Part shown: positions 1 to 7,925 of the stretch, piece by piece
Layout of the letters: the number at the start of each line of letters is the position of its first letter
Numbering within the stretch: position 1 is the stretch's first letter
Assembly: GCA_003566995.1 (NCBI GenBank)
Contig: PXBG01000005.1
Coordinates: 1-34,796 of the forward strand
Source: Syntrophobacteraceae bacterium
GTDB lineage: Bacteria; Desulfobacterota; Syntrophobacteria; Syntrophobacterales; Syntrophobacteraceae
Direction of reading: 5' to 3'
DNA: 34,796 nucleotides
Notes under the pieces: generated by a model
What the model was told of the DNA's origin: nothing
What the model saw: the letters and a program-made list of their open reading frames with translations, nothing else
The model's database searches: none
Made by a program: the position numbers and the translations under genes

Positions 1-21
1 CGGGAAAGGCTCTCTTGAGTC

Positions 22-60
22 GCCGGCAGCGTCATCCCTTTTCAGGAAAACGCTGCCGGC
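22..60 (-). terminator. Hairpin downstream of sucD
   Basis: A perfect 11-bp inverted repeat (GCCGGCAGCGT at 22-32, ACGCTGCCGGC at 50-60) lies about 45 bases past the sucD stop on the minus strand. The arms enclose a 17-base loop. On the minus strand no U-run follows, so it is not a classical intrinsic terminator. It may protect the 3' end of the sucCD mRNA or act with Rho. The position right after the operon supports a 3'-end role; the mechanism is inferred. Confidence 0.5.
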
Positions 61-105
61 AATCCAGTCCAGGAACTCGTTGAACACGTTTCAAAAAAAA
101 ATTTC

Positions 106-984
106 CTAGATGGCGCCCTTGAAAGCTTCCTGCGCGACCTCACCAAGCATTCCAAGGTTTTCCACAACCGTGATTCCCGCTGCCTTCATGGCGGCCATCT
201 TGCCCTGAGCCGTACCGCTGGAGCCGCTGATGATGGCGCCCGCATGGCCCATGCGGCGTCCTGGAGGTGCCGTGGCACCTGCAACGAAACCCACAACAGG
301 CTTGTTCACATTCTGCTTGATGAAGTCTGCAGCTTCTTCCTCTGCAGAGCCGCCGATTTCACCCACCATGATGATGGCTTTGGTTTCGGGATCATTCTGA
401 AAAGCGGCGAGACAGTCGATGAAATTGGTGCCATTGACGGGATCGCCGCCGATGCCCACACAAGTGCTCTGGCCAACGCCAAAGCGCATGATTTGATGGA
501 CCGCTTCGTAAGTCAGGGTTCCCGAGCGGGACACGATGCCCACGGGACCGGGTTTGTGAATGGGTCCGGGCATGATTCCGATTTTGGCCTGCCCGGGCGT
601 GATGATGCCGGGGCAGTTGGGGCCGATGAGACGGCTCCTGGAACCCATGAGGTGGTTTTTCACCCTCATCATGTCCATGACGGGAATGCCTTCCGTGATG
701 GCCACGATCAAGGGGATCTCAGCATCAATGGATTCGAGAATGGCATCGGCACAGAAGGGAGGGGGCACAAAAACCATGGAAGCATTGGCGCCTGTTTCTT
801 TCACTGCCTCAGCCAACGTATTGAAAACGGGAATTCCTTCAACGTTCTGACCAGCCTTGCCAGGAGTCACACCCGCAACCACATTGGTGCCATAGGCTTT
901 GCACTGCAGAGTGTGAAACTGACCTTCACGACCGGTGATACCCTGAACCACTAGCTTTGTATTGTTGTCCACCCAAATGCTCAT
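106..984 (-). CDS. sucD: Succinyl-CoA synthetase (ADP-forming), alpha subunit
   Basis: SucD is the CoA-binding, phosphohistidine-carrying subunit of succinyl-CoA synthetase. With SucC it interconverts succinyl-CoA, ADP/GDP and phosphate with succinate, CoA and NTP in the cytoplasmic TCA cycle. The product is 292 residues, close to the family norm of about 290. The N-terminal CoA-binding Rossmann part reads [10 protein letters not shown], and the active-site histidine is in GHAGAI near residue 247. I chose the ATG at 984 (MSIWVDNN) because AAGGGGG lies just upstream on the minus strand and known SucD proteins start here; the reading frame stays open 21 codons further upstream. The gap to the sucC stop is 13 bases, so the two are cotranscribed and probably coupled. 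In a syntroph or sulfate reducer the pair could run in either direction, which the sequence does not decide. Confidence 0.97.
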   Translation of the reverse strand: MSIWVDNNTKLVVQGITGREGQFHTLQCKAYGTNVVAGVTPGKAGQNVEGIPVFNTLAEAVKETGANASMVFVPPPFCADAILESIDAEIPLIVAITEGIPVMDMMRVKNHLMGSRSRLIGPNCPGIITPGQAKIGIMPGPIHKPGPVGIVSRSGTLTYEAVHQIMRFGVGQSTCVGIGGDPVNGTNFIDCLAAFQNDPETKAIIMVGEIGGSAEEEAADFIKQNVNKPVVGFVAGATAPPGRRMGHAGAIISGSSGTAQGKMAAMKAAGITVVENLGMLGEVAQEAFKGAI

Positions 985-997
985 GTTTTCCCCCTTA

Positions 998-2164
998 TTA
1001 TGCCTTAGCCACTGCTGCAACTTTTTGGGCGGCGTCTGCCAGGTCACTTGCCACAGTTATCTTGAGTCCTGATTCCTCCAGGATTTTACGACCCTGATCC
1101 ACATTGGTGCCTTCCATGCGGATGATGATGGGAACCTTCACGTCCACTTTCTTTGCAGCCTGCACAACGCCCTGCGCCAGAATGTCACAGCGAAGAATAC
1201 CGCCGAAGATGTTGATCAACACTCCCTTCACTGCGGAATCGCTCAAAATGATGCGGAAGCCGTTTTCCACCTGCTCGGCGCTGGCACCGCCGCCCACATC
1301 AAGGAAGTTGGCGGGCTTGCCACCTGCCAGCTGAATGACGTCCATGGTGGCCATGGCAAGGCCGGCGCCATTGACCATGTTTCCGATGTTGCCGTCGGGC
1401 AGCTTGATATAGTTGATGTTGTATTTGGAAGCTTCCACCTCGAAGGGGTCTTCTTCATCCAGGTCGCGGTAGGCCTGAATGTCTTTGTGGCGGAACATGG
1501 CATTGTCGTCAAAGGTCACCTTGGCATCCAGAGCGATGACTCTCTTGTCGCTCAGGATGACCAGCGGGTTGATTTCCACGAGGGAGCAGTCATATTCAAC
1601 GGTGAGCTTGTAAAGCTTGTTGATCATGGGAATGAAGGCCTTGACGACCTCAGGTTCCATATTGAGCCCATAAGCCAGCTGACGGGCTTGATACCCCTGC
1701 AAACCCAGAAGGGGGTTCACAAAAACCTTGATGATTTTTTCCGGTGTCTTTTCTGCAACTTCCTCAATGTCCATACCACCGGCTTCACTGGCCATGATCA
1801 CGATGCTGGCCGTATCGCGGTCGGGGAGCAGACTGAGATAGAGCTCCTTTTCGATGGGCAGCCCTTCTTCCACCAGAAGCTTCTTGACCAACCTTCCCTC
1901 AGGACCAGTCTGGTGGGTGACCAGAGTCATTCCCAGAATTTGATCGGCATGCTGTTCAACTTCCGCTTCTGTTTTGGCTATCTTGACACCACCGCCCTTT
2001 CCACGTCCGCCCGCATGAATCTGCGCTTTGACAACAACCGGGAGGGTGCCCAGTTCCTTGGCAATCGCTTTTGCTTCATCAACGGCGAAGGCAGCTTTCC
2101 CACGAGGAGTAGGGACTCCGTACTTTTGAAACAACTCTTTCGCTTGGTACTCGTGAATTTTCAT
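998..2164 (-). CDS. sucC: Succinyl-CoA synthetase (ADP-forming), beta subunit
   Basis: SucC is the ATP-grasp, nucleotide- and succinate-binding subunit of succinyl-CoA synthetase and pairs with SucD encoded directly downstream. The protein is 388 residues, the same length as the E. coli subunit. It opens with [12 protein letters not shown], the standard SucC N-terminus. The glycine-rich ATP-grasp loop [10 protein letters not shown] lies near residue 50, EINPL near residue 200, and the C-terminal ligase part includes [10 protein letters not shown]. The ATG at 2164 is preceded by GAGGAG at good spacing; the longer open frame to 2203 adds 13 residues unlike the family. It is the first gene of the sucCD operon, with a promoter and operator candidate about 105-145 bases upstream. 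Confidence 0.97.
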   Translation of the reverse strand: MKIHEYQAKELFQKYGVPTPRGKAAFAVDEAKAIAKELGTLPVVVKAQIHAGGRGKGGGVKIAKTEAEVEQHADQILGMTLVTHQTGPEGRLVKKLLVEEGLPIEKELYLSLLPDRDTASIVIMASEAGGMDIEEVAEKTPEKIIKVFVNPLLGLQGYQARQLAYGLNMEPEVVKAFIPMINKLYKLTVEYDCSLVEINPLVILSDKRVIALDAKVTFDDNAMFRHKDIQAYRDLDEEDPFEVEASKYNINYIKLPDGNIGNMVNGAGLAMATMDVIQLAGGKPANFLDVGGGASAEQVENGFRIILSDSAVKGVLINIFGGILRCDILAQGVVQAAKKVDVKVPIIIRMEGTNVDQGRKILEESGLKITVASDLADAAQKVAAVAKA

Positions 2165-2268
2165 AATTCTCCTCACTATCCCCGAAACAACTTCAACCAG
2201 CATGGATCACGTCTCATCAACGAGAGCCATCCCCCAAAAAAGCCTCTGCTTTTTTTCAAACCGCATTA

Positions 2269-2297
2269 TTCCTAAATGAAAGACCTCACAATGTCAA
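2269..2297 (-). promoter_or_regulatory. Candidate sigma-70 promoter of sucCD
   Basis: On the minus strand a perfect -35 box TTGACA (2297-2292) is followed after 17 bases by TAGGAA (2274-2269), a weak 3/6 match to the -10 consensus; TAAT follows a few bases later. Transcription would start about 100 bases before the sucC ATG. The -35 hexamer lies inside overlapping inverted repeats, which suggests repression at this site. Confidence 0.4.
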
Positions 2298-2308
2298 ACA
2301 TTGTTTGA
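2288..2308. repeat. Overlapping inverted repeats, operator candidate for sucCD
   Basis: Two perfect dyads share this 21-base stretch. ACAATG-TCAAA-CATTGT spans 2288-2304 with 6-bp arms. TCAAAC-ATT-GTTTGA spans 2294-2308, also with 6-bp arms. They cover the TTGACA -35 box of the sucCD promoter candidate. A dimeric repressor site is the simplest reading. I do not recognise the motif as the site of a specific regulator. Confidence 0.45.
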
Positions 2309-2696
2309 ACCCATATTGATGAATAACGGCCCCTCTTCCTTGCGCCTGTGCTTTGTTGATGGTATAGAAATCCCGACGACATACACACCGCAGAATCCAC
2401 CCGCAGCAGGGCTGAGGAGGGATTTGACCCTCTTTTTCGACCACCACGCGCACTGTGCATGTGAATATTGTCTGCAAAGCTGCACCCCGCTCCCGTATGG
2501 ACCCCGGGGTCCGCCAATGCAGGAAAGGCAAGCCTTCTCCTGCCATTCTCCCCGGTTTTTAGCAATGGTTTTGTGTCACCTGGCGTGGAACGAAGAAGAC
2601 GTTTCCCATGGGAGAGGATTTGAGGAAGCCCTGCGAGAGAGCCAGGTGAAAGGTTAAAATCAAGCTTTTTCAGCTTTCAGGATGGAGAAAGAAAAG

Positions 2697-4133
2697 ATGG
2701 AACTGGAACCGGTCATCGGACTGGAAGTGCACGCACAGCTCCTGACAAAAAGTAAAATTTTTTGTGGCTGCTCCACAACCTTTGGCGCCAGTCCCAATTT
2801 GCACACATGCCCTGTGTGCCTGGCCATGCCGGGCGTCCTTCCCGTTTTGAACAAAGAAGTTGTCGAGTTCACGCTTCGAATGGCACTGGCCACCCACTGC
2901 CACATCTCCCCCATCAGCCGGTTCGCACGCAAGAACTACTTTTACCCGGACCTTCCCAAGGGGTATCAGATATCTCAGTACGAGCTTCCCATAGCCCGGA
3001 ACGGGTGGCTCGAAATCGAGGGAGATGAGGCCCCCAAGCGCATCCGCATTCACAGAATTCACATGGAAGAGGATTCCGGAAAGCTCATCCACGACGAGTT
3101 CCAGCCCGTGAGCTACGTGGACTTCAACCGCACCGGCGTGCCTCTCATGGAAATCGTGAGCGAACCGGACATCCGTTCACCCCGGGAAGCTTCAGGATAT
3201 TTGAGAGCCCTGCGGGAGATCCTCAGGTATCTGGAAATCTGTGACGGCAATATGGAGGAAGGGAGTTTCCGCTGCGACGCCAACATTTCCCTCAGGCCAC
3301 CCGGAAGGGAGCAGCTGGGAGTCAAGGCAGAAATCAAAAACTTGAATTCTTTCAAAAATGTTCAAAAAGCTCTCGAATTTGAAATCCGCCGCCAGCGCAC
3401 TCTTCTGGAAAGAGGGGAATCCATCGTTCAGGAAACACGTCTTTGGGATGCGGGGCGCAATGTGACGGTGAGCATGCGCGGCAAGGAAGAAGCACACGAT
3501 TACCGGTATTTTCCCGATCCGGACCTGGTTCCCGTGGTGGTCGATGAAAGCTGGGTTGAGGAGGTCAGGCAGGCCTTGCCCGAACTGCCCGAAAGCAAAA
3601 AGGAACGGTTTTCCTCTCAATGGGGCCTTCCCTCCCACGACGCTCAGGTGCTCATTTCTTCCAGGTCCCTGGCCGATTACTTTGAAGCCGTGGTGAAGGC
3701 TTTTCCCCGGCCCAAGATGGCGAGCAACTGGATCCTCTCGGAATTGCTCAGGGAGTTGAACCGGGATGAACGGGACATGGATGCCTGCCCCATCACTCCC
3801 CAAAACCTGGCGGAACTGCTCCAGCTCATCGAATCGGGAGTTCTGAGCGGGAAAATCGCCAAAAATGTCTTTCAGTCCATGTACGAAACGGGTGACAGCC
3901 CTGGAAACATCGTCAAGAAACAAGGGCTGATTCAAGTGACCGACGAGGGAGCCATTGAGGCTGTGATCGCTGAGGTTCTCGCGGAAAACCCGGAAGAAGT
4001 CTCCCGCTATCAAAAAGGAAAAGAAAAACTCTTTGGTTTTTTTGTGGGCCAGGTCATGAAAAAAACCAAAGGCAAGGCCAACCCGCAGCTCGTGAATGAC
4101 CTGCTTCGCAAGAAACTGCAGCCAGTCAAATAG
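2697..4133 (+). CDS. gatB: Aspartyl/glutamyl-tRNA(Asn/Gln) amidotransferase subunit B
   Basis: GatB is the kinase/transferase subunit of the GatCAB amidotransferase. It converts Glu-tRNA(Gln) or Asp-tRNA(Asn) to the correct amide form in bacteria lacking GlnRS or AsnRS. About 478 residues, the usual length, and essentially full. The N-terminal GLEVHAQL, the zinc-site region with CGCS and CPVCLAMPG, and [14 protein letters not shown] are diagnostic. The C-terminal YqeY-like tail ends the protein. I prefer the ATG at 2697 because GGAG lies nine bases upstream; the in-frame ATG at 2682 has a poorer site and would add five residues (MEKEK). gatA and gatC are not in the window. mtnA follows after 14 bases, so the two are likely cotranscribed, although their functions are unrelated. 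Confidence 0.95.
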   Translation: MELEPVIGLEVHAQLLTKSKIFCGCSTTFGASPNLHTCPVCLAMPGVLPVLNKEVVEFTLRMALATHCHISPISRFARKNYFYPDLPKGYQISQYELPIARNGWLEIEGDEAPKRIRIHRIHMEEDSGKLIHDEFQPVSYVDFNRTGVPLMEIVSEPDIRSPREASGYLRALREILRYLEICDGNMEEGSFRCDANISLRPPGREQLGVKAEIKNLNSFKNVQKALEFEIRRQRTLLERGESIVQETRLWDAGRNVTVSMRGKEEAHDYRYFPDPDLVPVVVDESWVEEVRQALPELPESKKERFSSQWGLPSHDAQVLISSRSLADYFEAVVKAFPRPKMASNWILSELLRELNRDERDMDACPITPQNLAELLQLIESGVLSGKIAKNVFQSMYETGDSPGNIVKKQGLIQVTDEGAIEAVIAEVLAENPEEVSRYQKGKEKLFGFFVGQVMKKTKGKANPQLVNDLLRKKLQPVK

Positions 4134-4147
4134 GAGGTTTTGCCAGG

Positions 4148-5197
4148 ATGACGGAAAGATGGTTGCCACCCATACACTGGGAGGGAGACACCGTGGCCAT
4201 ACTGGACCAGCGGCTCCTTCCCCGCAAGGAAGTGTTTCTCAAATGCACCAAACCTCAACAGGTTGTGAACGCCATCAGGAACATGGCCATACGGGGGGCT
4301 CCCGCAGTGGGTGTGGCCGGTGCCATGGCCCTTGCTCTGGGAGCTCAGAATATCCAGGCGGCTGACCCCCAGACCTTCAAACGCAAATTCGTGCGGCTCT
4401 GCCAGCAGGTGAAGGCGGCAAGACCGACCGGCAACAATCTGGGCTGGGCGGTGGAAAAACTCTATTCGGTGGTTGTGGAAAACCCCGGTTCGAATGTGCT
4501 GCAGCTTCAGGAACTCATAAGGCAGAAAGCCGATGAAATTCTCCGGGAAGATGTTGCCGCCAATGTGGCCATCGGAGAGCATGGAAAAGAACTGATCCCC
4601 CCCGGAGCACGCATCCTCACCTACTGCAACGCGGGGGCCCTGGCCACAGCCGACTACGGCACCGCTGTGGGAGTCATTCGTGCTGCCCATGCGGCCGATC
4701 CCTCCATCGAGGTCTATTCCTGTGAAACACGCCCCTTTCTTCAGGGATCCCGACTGACGGCCTTTGAACTCATGAAGGCAAAAATACCCGTGACCCTCAT
4801 CACGGACAATTCGGTCGGCAGCCTCATGCAGCAGGGAAAAATCGACGTGGTTGTGGTGGGGGCGGACCGCATAGCCGCCAACGGGGACACCGCCAACAAA
4901 ATCGGGACATACATGGTGGCCGTTCTGGCAAAAACCCACAATGTCCCTTTCTACGTGGCGGCCCCACGATCCACCATTGACCCCACCCTTGCGGAGGGCG
5001 GAGAGATTCCCATTGAACAGAGGGATTCCCGGGAAGTGACTCACTTCAACGGCAAATCCGTGGCACCGCCCAAGGTGCCGGCCCTCAACCCCGCTTTTGA
5101 CGTCACCCCCAACAAGTACATCGAGGGCATCGTCACCGAGGTGGGTGTGCTTCGAAAACCTTTCGGCAAAGCCATTCGAAAAGCCTTCGAGATGTGA
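4148..5197 (+). CDS. mtnA: Methylthioribose-1-phosphate isomerase
   Basis: MtnA isomerises 5-methylthioribose-1-phosphate to methylthioribulose-1-phosphate in methionine salvage from methylthioadenosine. The fold is shared with eIF2B alpha-type subunits. The product has 349 residues, normal for the family. The catalytic cysteine falls at Cys160 in TYCNAGALAT and the catalytic aspartate at Asp240 in VGADRI, the same numbering as the well-studied Bacillus enzyme. SCETRPFLQGSRLTAFEL is also typical. AGGAGG lies 10 bases before the ATG and overlaps the gatB stop codon, so translation is probably coupled to gatB. The other salvage genes are not in the window. Some anaerobes use MtnA in alternative MTA or 5-deoxyribose shunts, which is possible here but not shown. 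Confidence 0.95.
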   Translation: MTERWLPPIHWEGDTVAILDQRLLPRKEVFLKCTKPQQVVNAIRNMAIRGAPAVGVAGAMALALGAQNIQAADPQTFKRKFVRLCQQVKAARPTGNNLGWAVEKLYSVVVENPGSNVLQLQELIRQKADEILREDVAANVAIGEHGKELIPPGARILTYCNAGALATADYGTAVGVIRAAHAADPSIEVYSCETRPFLQGSRLTAFELMKAKIPVTLITDNSVGSLMQQGKIDVVVVGADRIAANGDTANKIGTYMVAVLAKTHNVPFYVAAPRSTIDPTLAEGGEIPIEQRDSREVTHFNGKSVAPPKVPALNPAFDVTPNKYIEGIVTEVGVLRKPFGKAIRKAFEM

Positions 5198-5206
5198 TGG
5201 AATCCT

Positions 5207-6586
5207 TCAGGAGGAAAAGAGCTCCTCAAGAACGTGAGAGAGAGACCGGACCCCCTGGCATTCAATGACCGTTTTTTGTGTCAGCTGCTCCGCATTGCCC
5301 TGAGGCAGAATGCAGCGGCCAAAACCAAGCTTTTGAGCTTCCAGGGCTCTCAGGTTGGAATGCCCCACGCCGCGCACTTCACCCGTGAGCCCCACTTCCC
5401 CCCACACCACAAGCTCCCCGGGCAGGGGCCGGTCCAGATAAGAACTCATGAGAGCCGTGGTCAAAGCGAGGTCCGCAGCCGGTTCGACCAACTTCACACC
5501 ACCGGCCACATTCACGAAAACATCCCGTTGCGAAAAGCTGAAACCGAGTTTCTTTTCCAGAACCGCCAAAAGCAGGGAAAGGCGGTTGCCGTCCACTCCC
5601 ATGCTCGTCCTTCTCGGCTGCGGGCCACCGCTCGCGCTCACCAGTGCCTGCAGTTCCACCAGCAGCGGGCGGGTCCCTTCCATTGAACAGACCACCACGG
5701 AACCGGAGACCCCCCTGGGCCTTTCCGCCAAAAGGAACTGGGAAGGGTTGGGAACTTGCTCCATGCCCCTGTCCCTCATCTCAAAAACCCCTATTTCGTT
5801 GGTGGAGCCGAACCGGTTTTTAACGCCGCGCAGGAGTCTAAAAGTGTGCGTTCTGTCCCCCTCCATGTACAAAACCGTGTCCACGAGATGTTCCAGGACT
5901 CTGGGCCCCGCAATGTTTCCATCCTTGGTCACGTGCCCCACGAGAAAAATGCTGGTGCGCCCTTCCTTGGCCACACGCATCAATCGGGCCGCACATTCGC
6001 GAACCTGGCTCACGGATCCGGGAGCCGACTCCAGCCAGGAAGAATACATGGTCTGCACAGAATCCACGGCAACCACCGCCGGGCTCTCCTTTTCTATGAT
6101 TTCTATGATTCGATCCACACTGGTTTCCGCCAGGACTTTCAAACCGTCTCCCCACAGATGGAGCCTTTTGGAACGCAAAAGAATCTGCTGCGGGCTTTCT
6201 TCCCCTGAAACGTAGAGGACTTCCCGGAAAGAGGCATAGTGGCTGAGAACCTGAAGAAGCAGAGTGGATTTGCCAATCCCAGGGTCTCCGGCCAGAAGGA
6301 CAAGAGAACCTTCCACCAGGCCCTCTCCCAGAACCCGGTCCCACTCCCCCATGCCTGAATGCAAGCGATCTGATGTTTCATCCGTGATGTCTGCCAGGGA
6401 AAGGGGGAGATTTTCCTGGCCCGAAATCCACGATGCGGGCAACCCCCTTTTTTCTGGTGACTTTCTCTCCCCTTCCACGTTGAAAGCATCCCATTCCCGG
6501 CAATGGGGACACCTCCCGAGCCATTTGGGGCTGGTGTGTCCGCACTGCCGGCACCTGTAAACCCTTTTCATGTCGATGGTTTTCAT
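5207..6586 (-). CDS. radA: DNA repair protein RadA (Sms), branch-migration ATPase
   Basis: RadA is a RecA-like, DnaB-type ATPase that drives branch migration during recombinational repair. The product has 459 residues, matching the family. In order it shows a zinc finger with Cys12, Cys15, Cys26 and Cys29, a Walker A GDPGIGKST at 100-108, a Walker B region VVAVDSVQTM near 171-180, and the RadA-specific KNRFG motif at 256-260. A C-terminal Lon-like domain (VNVAGGVKLVEPAADLAL) follows. The start is uncertain: the ATG at 6586 has only a weak upstream site, and Met6 (6571) would give MKRVYRCRQCG, also family-like. It ends nine bases from the mtnA stop, tail-to-tail, and is divergent from trxA. 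No promoter was obvious. Confidence 0.95.
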   Translation of the reverse strand: MKTIDMKRVYRCRQCGHTSPKWLGRCPHCREWDAFNVEGERKSPEKRGLPASWISGQENLPLSLADITDETSDRLHSGMGEWDRVLGEGLVEGSLVLLAGDPGIGKSTLLLQVLSHYASFREVLYVSGEESPQQILLRSKRLHLWGDGLKVLAETSVDRIIEIIEKESPAVVAVDSVQTMYSSWLESAPGSVSQVRECAARLMRVAKEGRTSIFLVGHVTKDGNIAGPRVLEHLVDTVLYMEGDRTHTFRLLRGVKNRFGSTNEIGVFEMRDRGMEQVPNPSQFLLAERPRGVSGSVVVCSMEGTRPLLVELQALVSASGGPQPRRTSMGVDGNRLSLLLAVLEKKLGFSFSQRDVFVNVAGGVKLVEPAADLALTTALMSSYLDRPLPGELVVWGEVGLTGEVRGVGHSNLRALEAQKLGFGRCILPQGNAEQLTQKTVIECQGVRSLSHVLEELFSS

Positions 6587-6795
6587 GCCCTGTCTTTCAA
6601 GCCGAAGTTCTGTGAATGTTTGTGATCATGACAAGCACAGACCAGTTCCAAGGCGAATCTTTTCGCCGCAAAACAGGCGCGCCAGCACCCCTGCCCTCAC
6701 CACTGAAGTTCATGTGAATGCCGCTTCAGTCCCGCCCTTCTCAAAAAAACGACATTTTAACGATAAAAACTGATGGATCATATTTTACTGCGTGA
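6587..6795. other. Divergent intergenic region radA-trxA
   Basis: This is the upstream part of the 337-base gap between radA and trxA. I find no gene. A perfect 6-bp hairpin (GGCGAA-TCTT-TTCGCC) lies at 6652-6667 and would be in the radA leader on the minus strand. The trxA promoter follows at 6796. The sequence becomes AT-rich after about 6750. Confidence 0.5.
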
Positions 6796-6825
6796 TTGAC
6801 AATCAAGAACGGGTTGGATTATATT
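6796..6825 (+). promoter_or_regulatory. Sigma-70 promoter of trxA
   Basis: A perfect TTGACA (6796-6801) and a 5/6 -10 box TATATT (6820-6825) are separated by 18 bases in an AT-rich stretch. The expected start site is near 6832, giving a leader of about 90 bases before the trxA ATG. This is the best promoter match in the window. Confidence 0.7.
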
Positions 6826-6923
6826 CCGGCTTTAAATAATGGGTTGCACCGAATCATGAGCGAAAGCGAATCGCGCAGGTGCAATTTTCAGTCAAACCCA
6901 ATGTCAAGAGAGGAGTCATCCGC

Positions 6924-7256
6924 ATGGCTGGTAAAGATATCATTGAAATCAGCGACAACAATTTCGACACGGAAGTTTTAGAGTCGTCCGTCCCTGTGCT
7001 CGTGGACTTTTGGGCCCCCTGGTGCGGCCCCTGCCGGGCCATCGCTCCTGTCGTTGAGGAGTTGTCCGGAGAATACGGCGACAAGCTCAAGGTGGCCAAA
7101 TGCAATGTGGATGACAATCCAAAGACGCCTTCAAAATACGGGATTCGTGCCATTCCCACCCTGATCATATTCAAGGGGGGCAATGTGAGCGAGCAGATCA
7201 CCGGTGCAGTGGCCAAATCGCAGATTGCCGCCGCCATTGACAAGGCCATGTCCTGA
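6924..7256 (+). CDS. trxA: Thioredoxin
   Basis: This is a cytoplasmic thioredoxin that reduces disulfides with electrons from thioredoxin reductase. The product has 110 residues, standard for TrxA. The redox centre WCGPC covers residues 33-37, preceded by VLVDFWAPW, and the cis-proline segment GIRAIPTLIIFKGG is intact. There is no signal peptide. I chose the ATG at 6924 because GAGAGGAG lies upstream at good spacing and known thioredoxins start at this point; the longer open frame from 6879 adds 15 residues with no site. It has its own strong promoter and no adjacent reductase gene. A folded-RNA candidate lies about 80 bases past its stop. Confidence 0.96.
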   Translation: MAGKDIIEISDNNFDTEVLESSVPVLVDFWAPWCGPCRAIAPVVEELSGEYGDKLKVAKCNVDDNPKTPSKYGIRAIPTLIIFKGGNVSEQITGAVAKSQIAAAIDKAMS

Positions 7257-7334
7257 GCGGTGCCCTCAAGAGAGTGACGACTTAAAAGTCCTCGAGGCCC
7301 CGGTTCCAGATTTTCGGCCGCTCACCGCAACATT

Positions 7335-7488
7335 CGTGGCTCGGCTCCGGTTCCGGCTCAGTCCGGGCCACGTTCAAAACGCTCCCCCTGGAATGAGTGT
7401 CACTTTGCCACGGTGAGGGTCAGGCAGGCGAGGGGTCCATCGGATTTCACCGCAAAATCGTCACCCCTTTTCGCCTGCCCTCAGGGGG
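7335..7488 (+). ncRNA. Candidate structured RNA between trxA and bamD
   Basis: Two strong folds lie side by side. The first is a 10-bp stem with one G-U pair (7335-7344 with 7363-7372). The second is a branched fold closed by CCCCCTG/CAGGGGG (7384-7390 with 7482-7488). It contains a short stem near 7400-7416 and a long arm GGCAGGCGA/TCGCCTGCC (7423-7431 with 7471-7479). That arm continues as GGGGT/ACCCC (7432-7436 with 7463-7467) and GATTT/AAATC (7443-7447 with 7455-7459). This amount of pairing is unlikely by chance. It matches no riboswitch, 6S, SRP or tmRNA signature I recognise. It could be an independent small RNA, a trxA 3' UTR element or a bamD leader element. The strand is assumed from the neighbours; the fold is near-symmetric on the other strand. 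Confidence 0.4.
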
Positions 7489-7925
7489 TAGGTTCAATCC
7501 GCGCACACCCACGGAACCTGAAAAACGGCGATCGAAGCAGCATGCGTTGGAAGCGGCCGTGACCGGCCAGACAACAGTTTTTTGATGATCTCTAATGAGT
7601 GAATGCCCACGACCATTTTCCGCCTCCTGAGCCTTCCCAGAATAGTGGCAATGGACAGCCTGGTCAACCTTCTCACGAGCGAGGCCTGAGCAGACTGCCT
7701 GGAGTGCTTTCTAACCGGTACAGACCATCATGATTCATCATTCATCCAGCCCCAATTCCTCGCGACTTCCCTTGTCTGGTGCAAAAGGAGGGGTTATGAG
7801 AAAGCAGACCATTTCATTTCTGAGAAGGTTTTAAGGGGGAAACGGTCCTGATTCCAGGAGTCTTGACGGAACGGCATGGGGCAGGCAGTGAATGCATTGA
7901 AACTCGTCAGCACAGAGGTCACCAC
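7489..7925. other. Intergenic remainder upstream of bamD
   Basis: No recognisable gene lies here. A T6 run at about 7578-7583 follows a weak 4-bp GGCC/GGCC stem. A possible weak promoter for bamD is TTGTCT (about 7771) with TATGAG 17 bases later, each 4/6. A tiny ORF with a perfect Shine-Dalgarno lies at 7796-7834. The GGTTCAATCC near 7490 resembles a tRNA T-loop, but no acceptor or anticodon arm fits around it. Confidence 0.4.
7796..7834 (+). CDS. Possible 12-residue leader peptide upstream of bamD
   Basis: An ATG preceded four bases upstream by AGGAGG opens a frame of 12 codons (MRKQTISFLRRF) and a TAA stop. It ends about 90 bases before the bamD ATG. The only support is the strong ribosome-binding site and the basic, partly hydrophobic composition. 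It may be a chance ORF. Confidence 0.2.
   Translation: MRKQTISFLRRF

Larger units (their letters stand above)
2165..2696. other. Intergenic region between sucC and gatB (divergent)
   Basis: This 532-base gap separates divergent sucC and gatB, and I see no convincing gene in it. It holds the sucC promoter and operator candidate (2269-2308). It also has an A/T-rich hairpin with A6-GC/GC-T6 arms at 2236-2255 inside the presumed sucC leader. A 5-bp stem (GAGGG/CCCTC) followed by TTTTT lies at 2417-2437 on the plus strand. A perfect 14-bp palindrome, GGACCCCGGGGTCC, lies at 2499-2512. A 10-bp hairpin with one bulge and a CAAG loop lies at 2519-2543. Short open frames here lack ribosome-binding sites and family resemblance. 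No clear gatB promoter was recognised. Confidence 0.6.

Noticed and set aside
244-954. Plus-strand open frame of 236 codons over sucD
   Set aside because: It lies entirely opposite the well-supported sucD gene and has no ribosome-binding site or family resemblance.
2417-2437. GAGGG/CCCTC hairpin followed by TTTTT, read as a terminator or tRNA T-arm
   Set aside because: No plus-strand gene ends upstream of it. The loop is six bases and lacks the T-loop pattern, so neither a tRNA nor a useful terminator is supported.
2301-2657. Open frame of 118 codons in the sucC-gatB gap
   Set aside because: There is no ribosome-binding site, no family resemblance and an odd composition (many Pro, Cys, His). 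Palindromes inside it explain the sequence better.
7484-7515. tRNA-like GGTTCAATCC segment
   Set aside because: No acceptor stem, D-arm or anticodon arm can be built around it.
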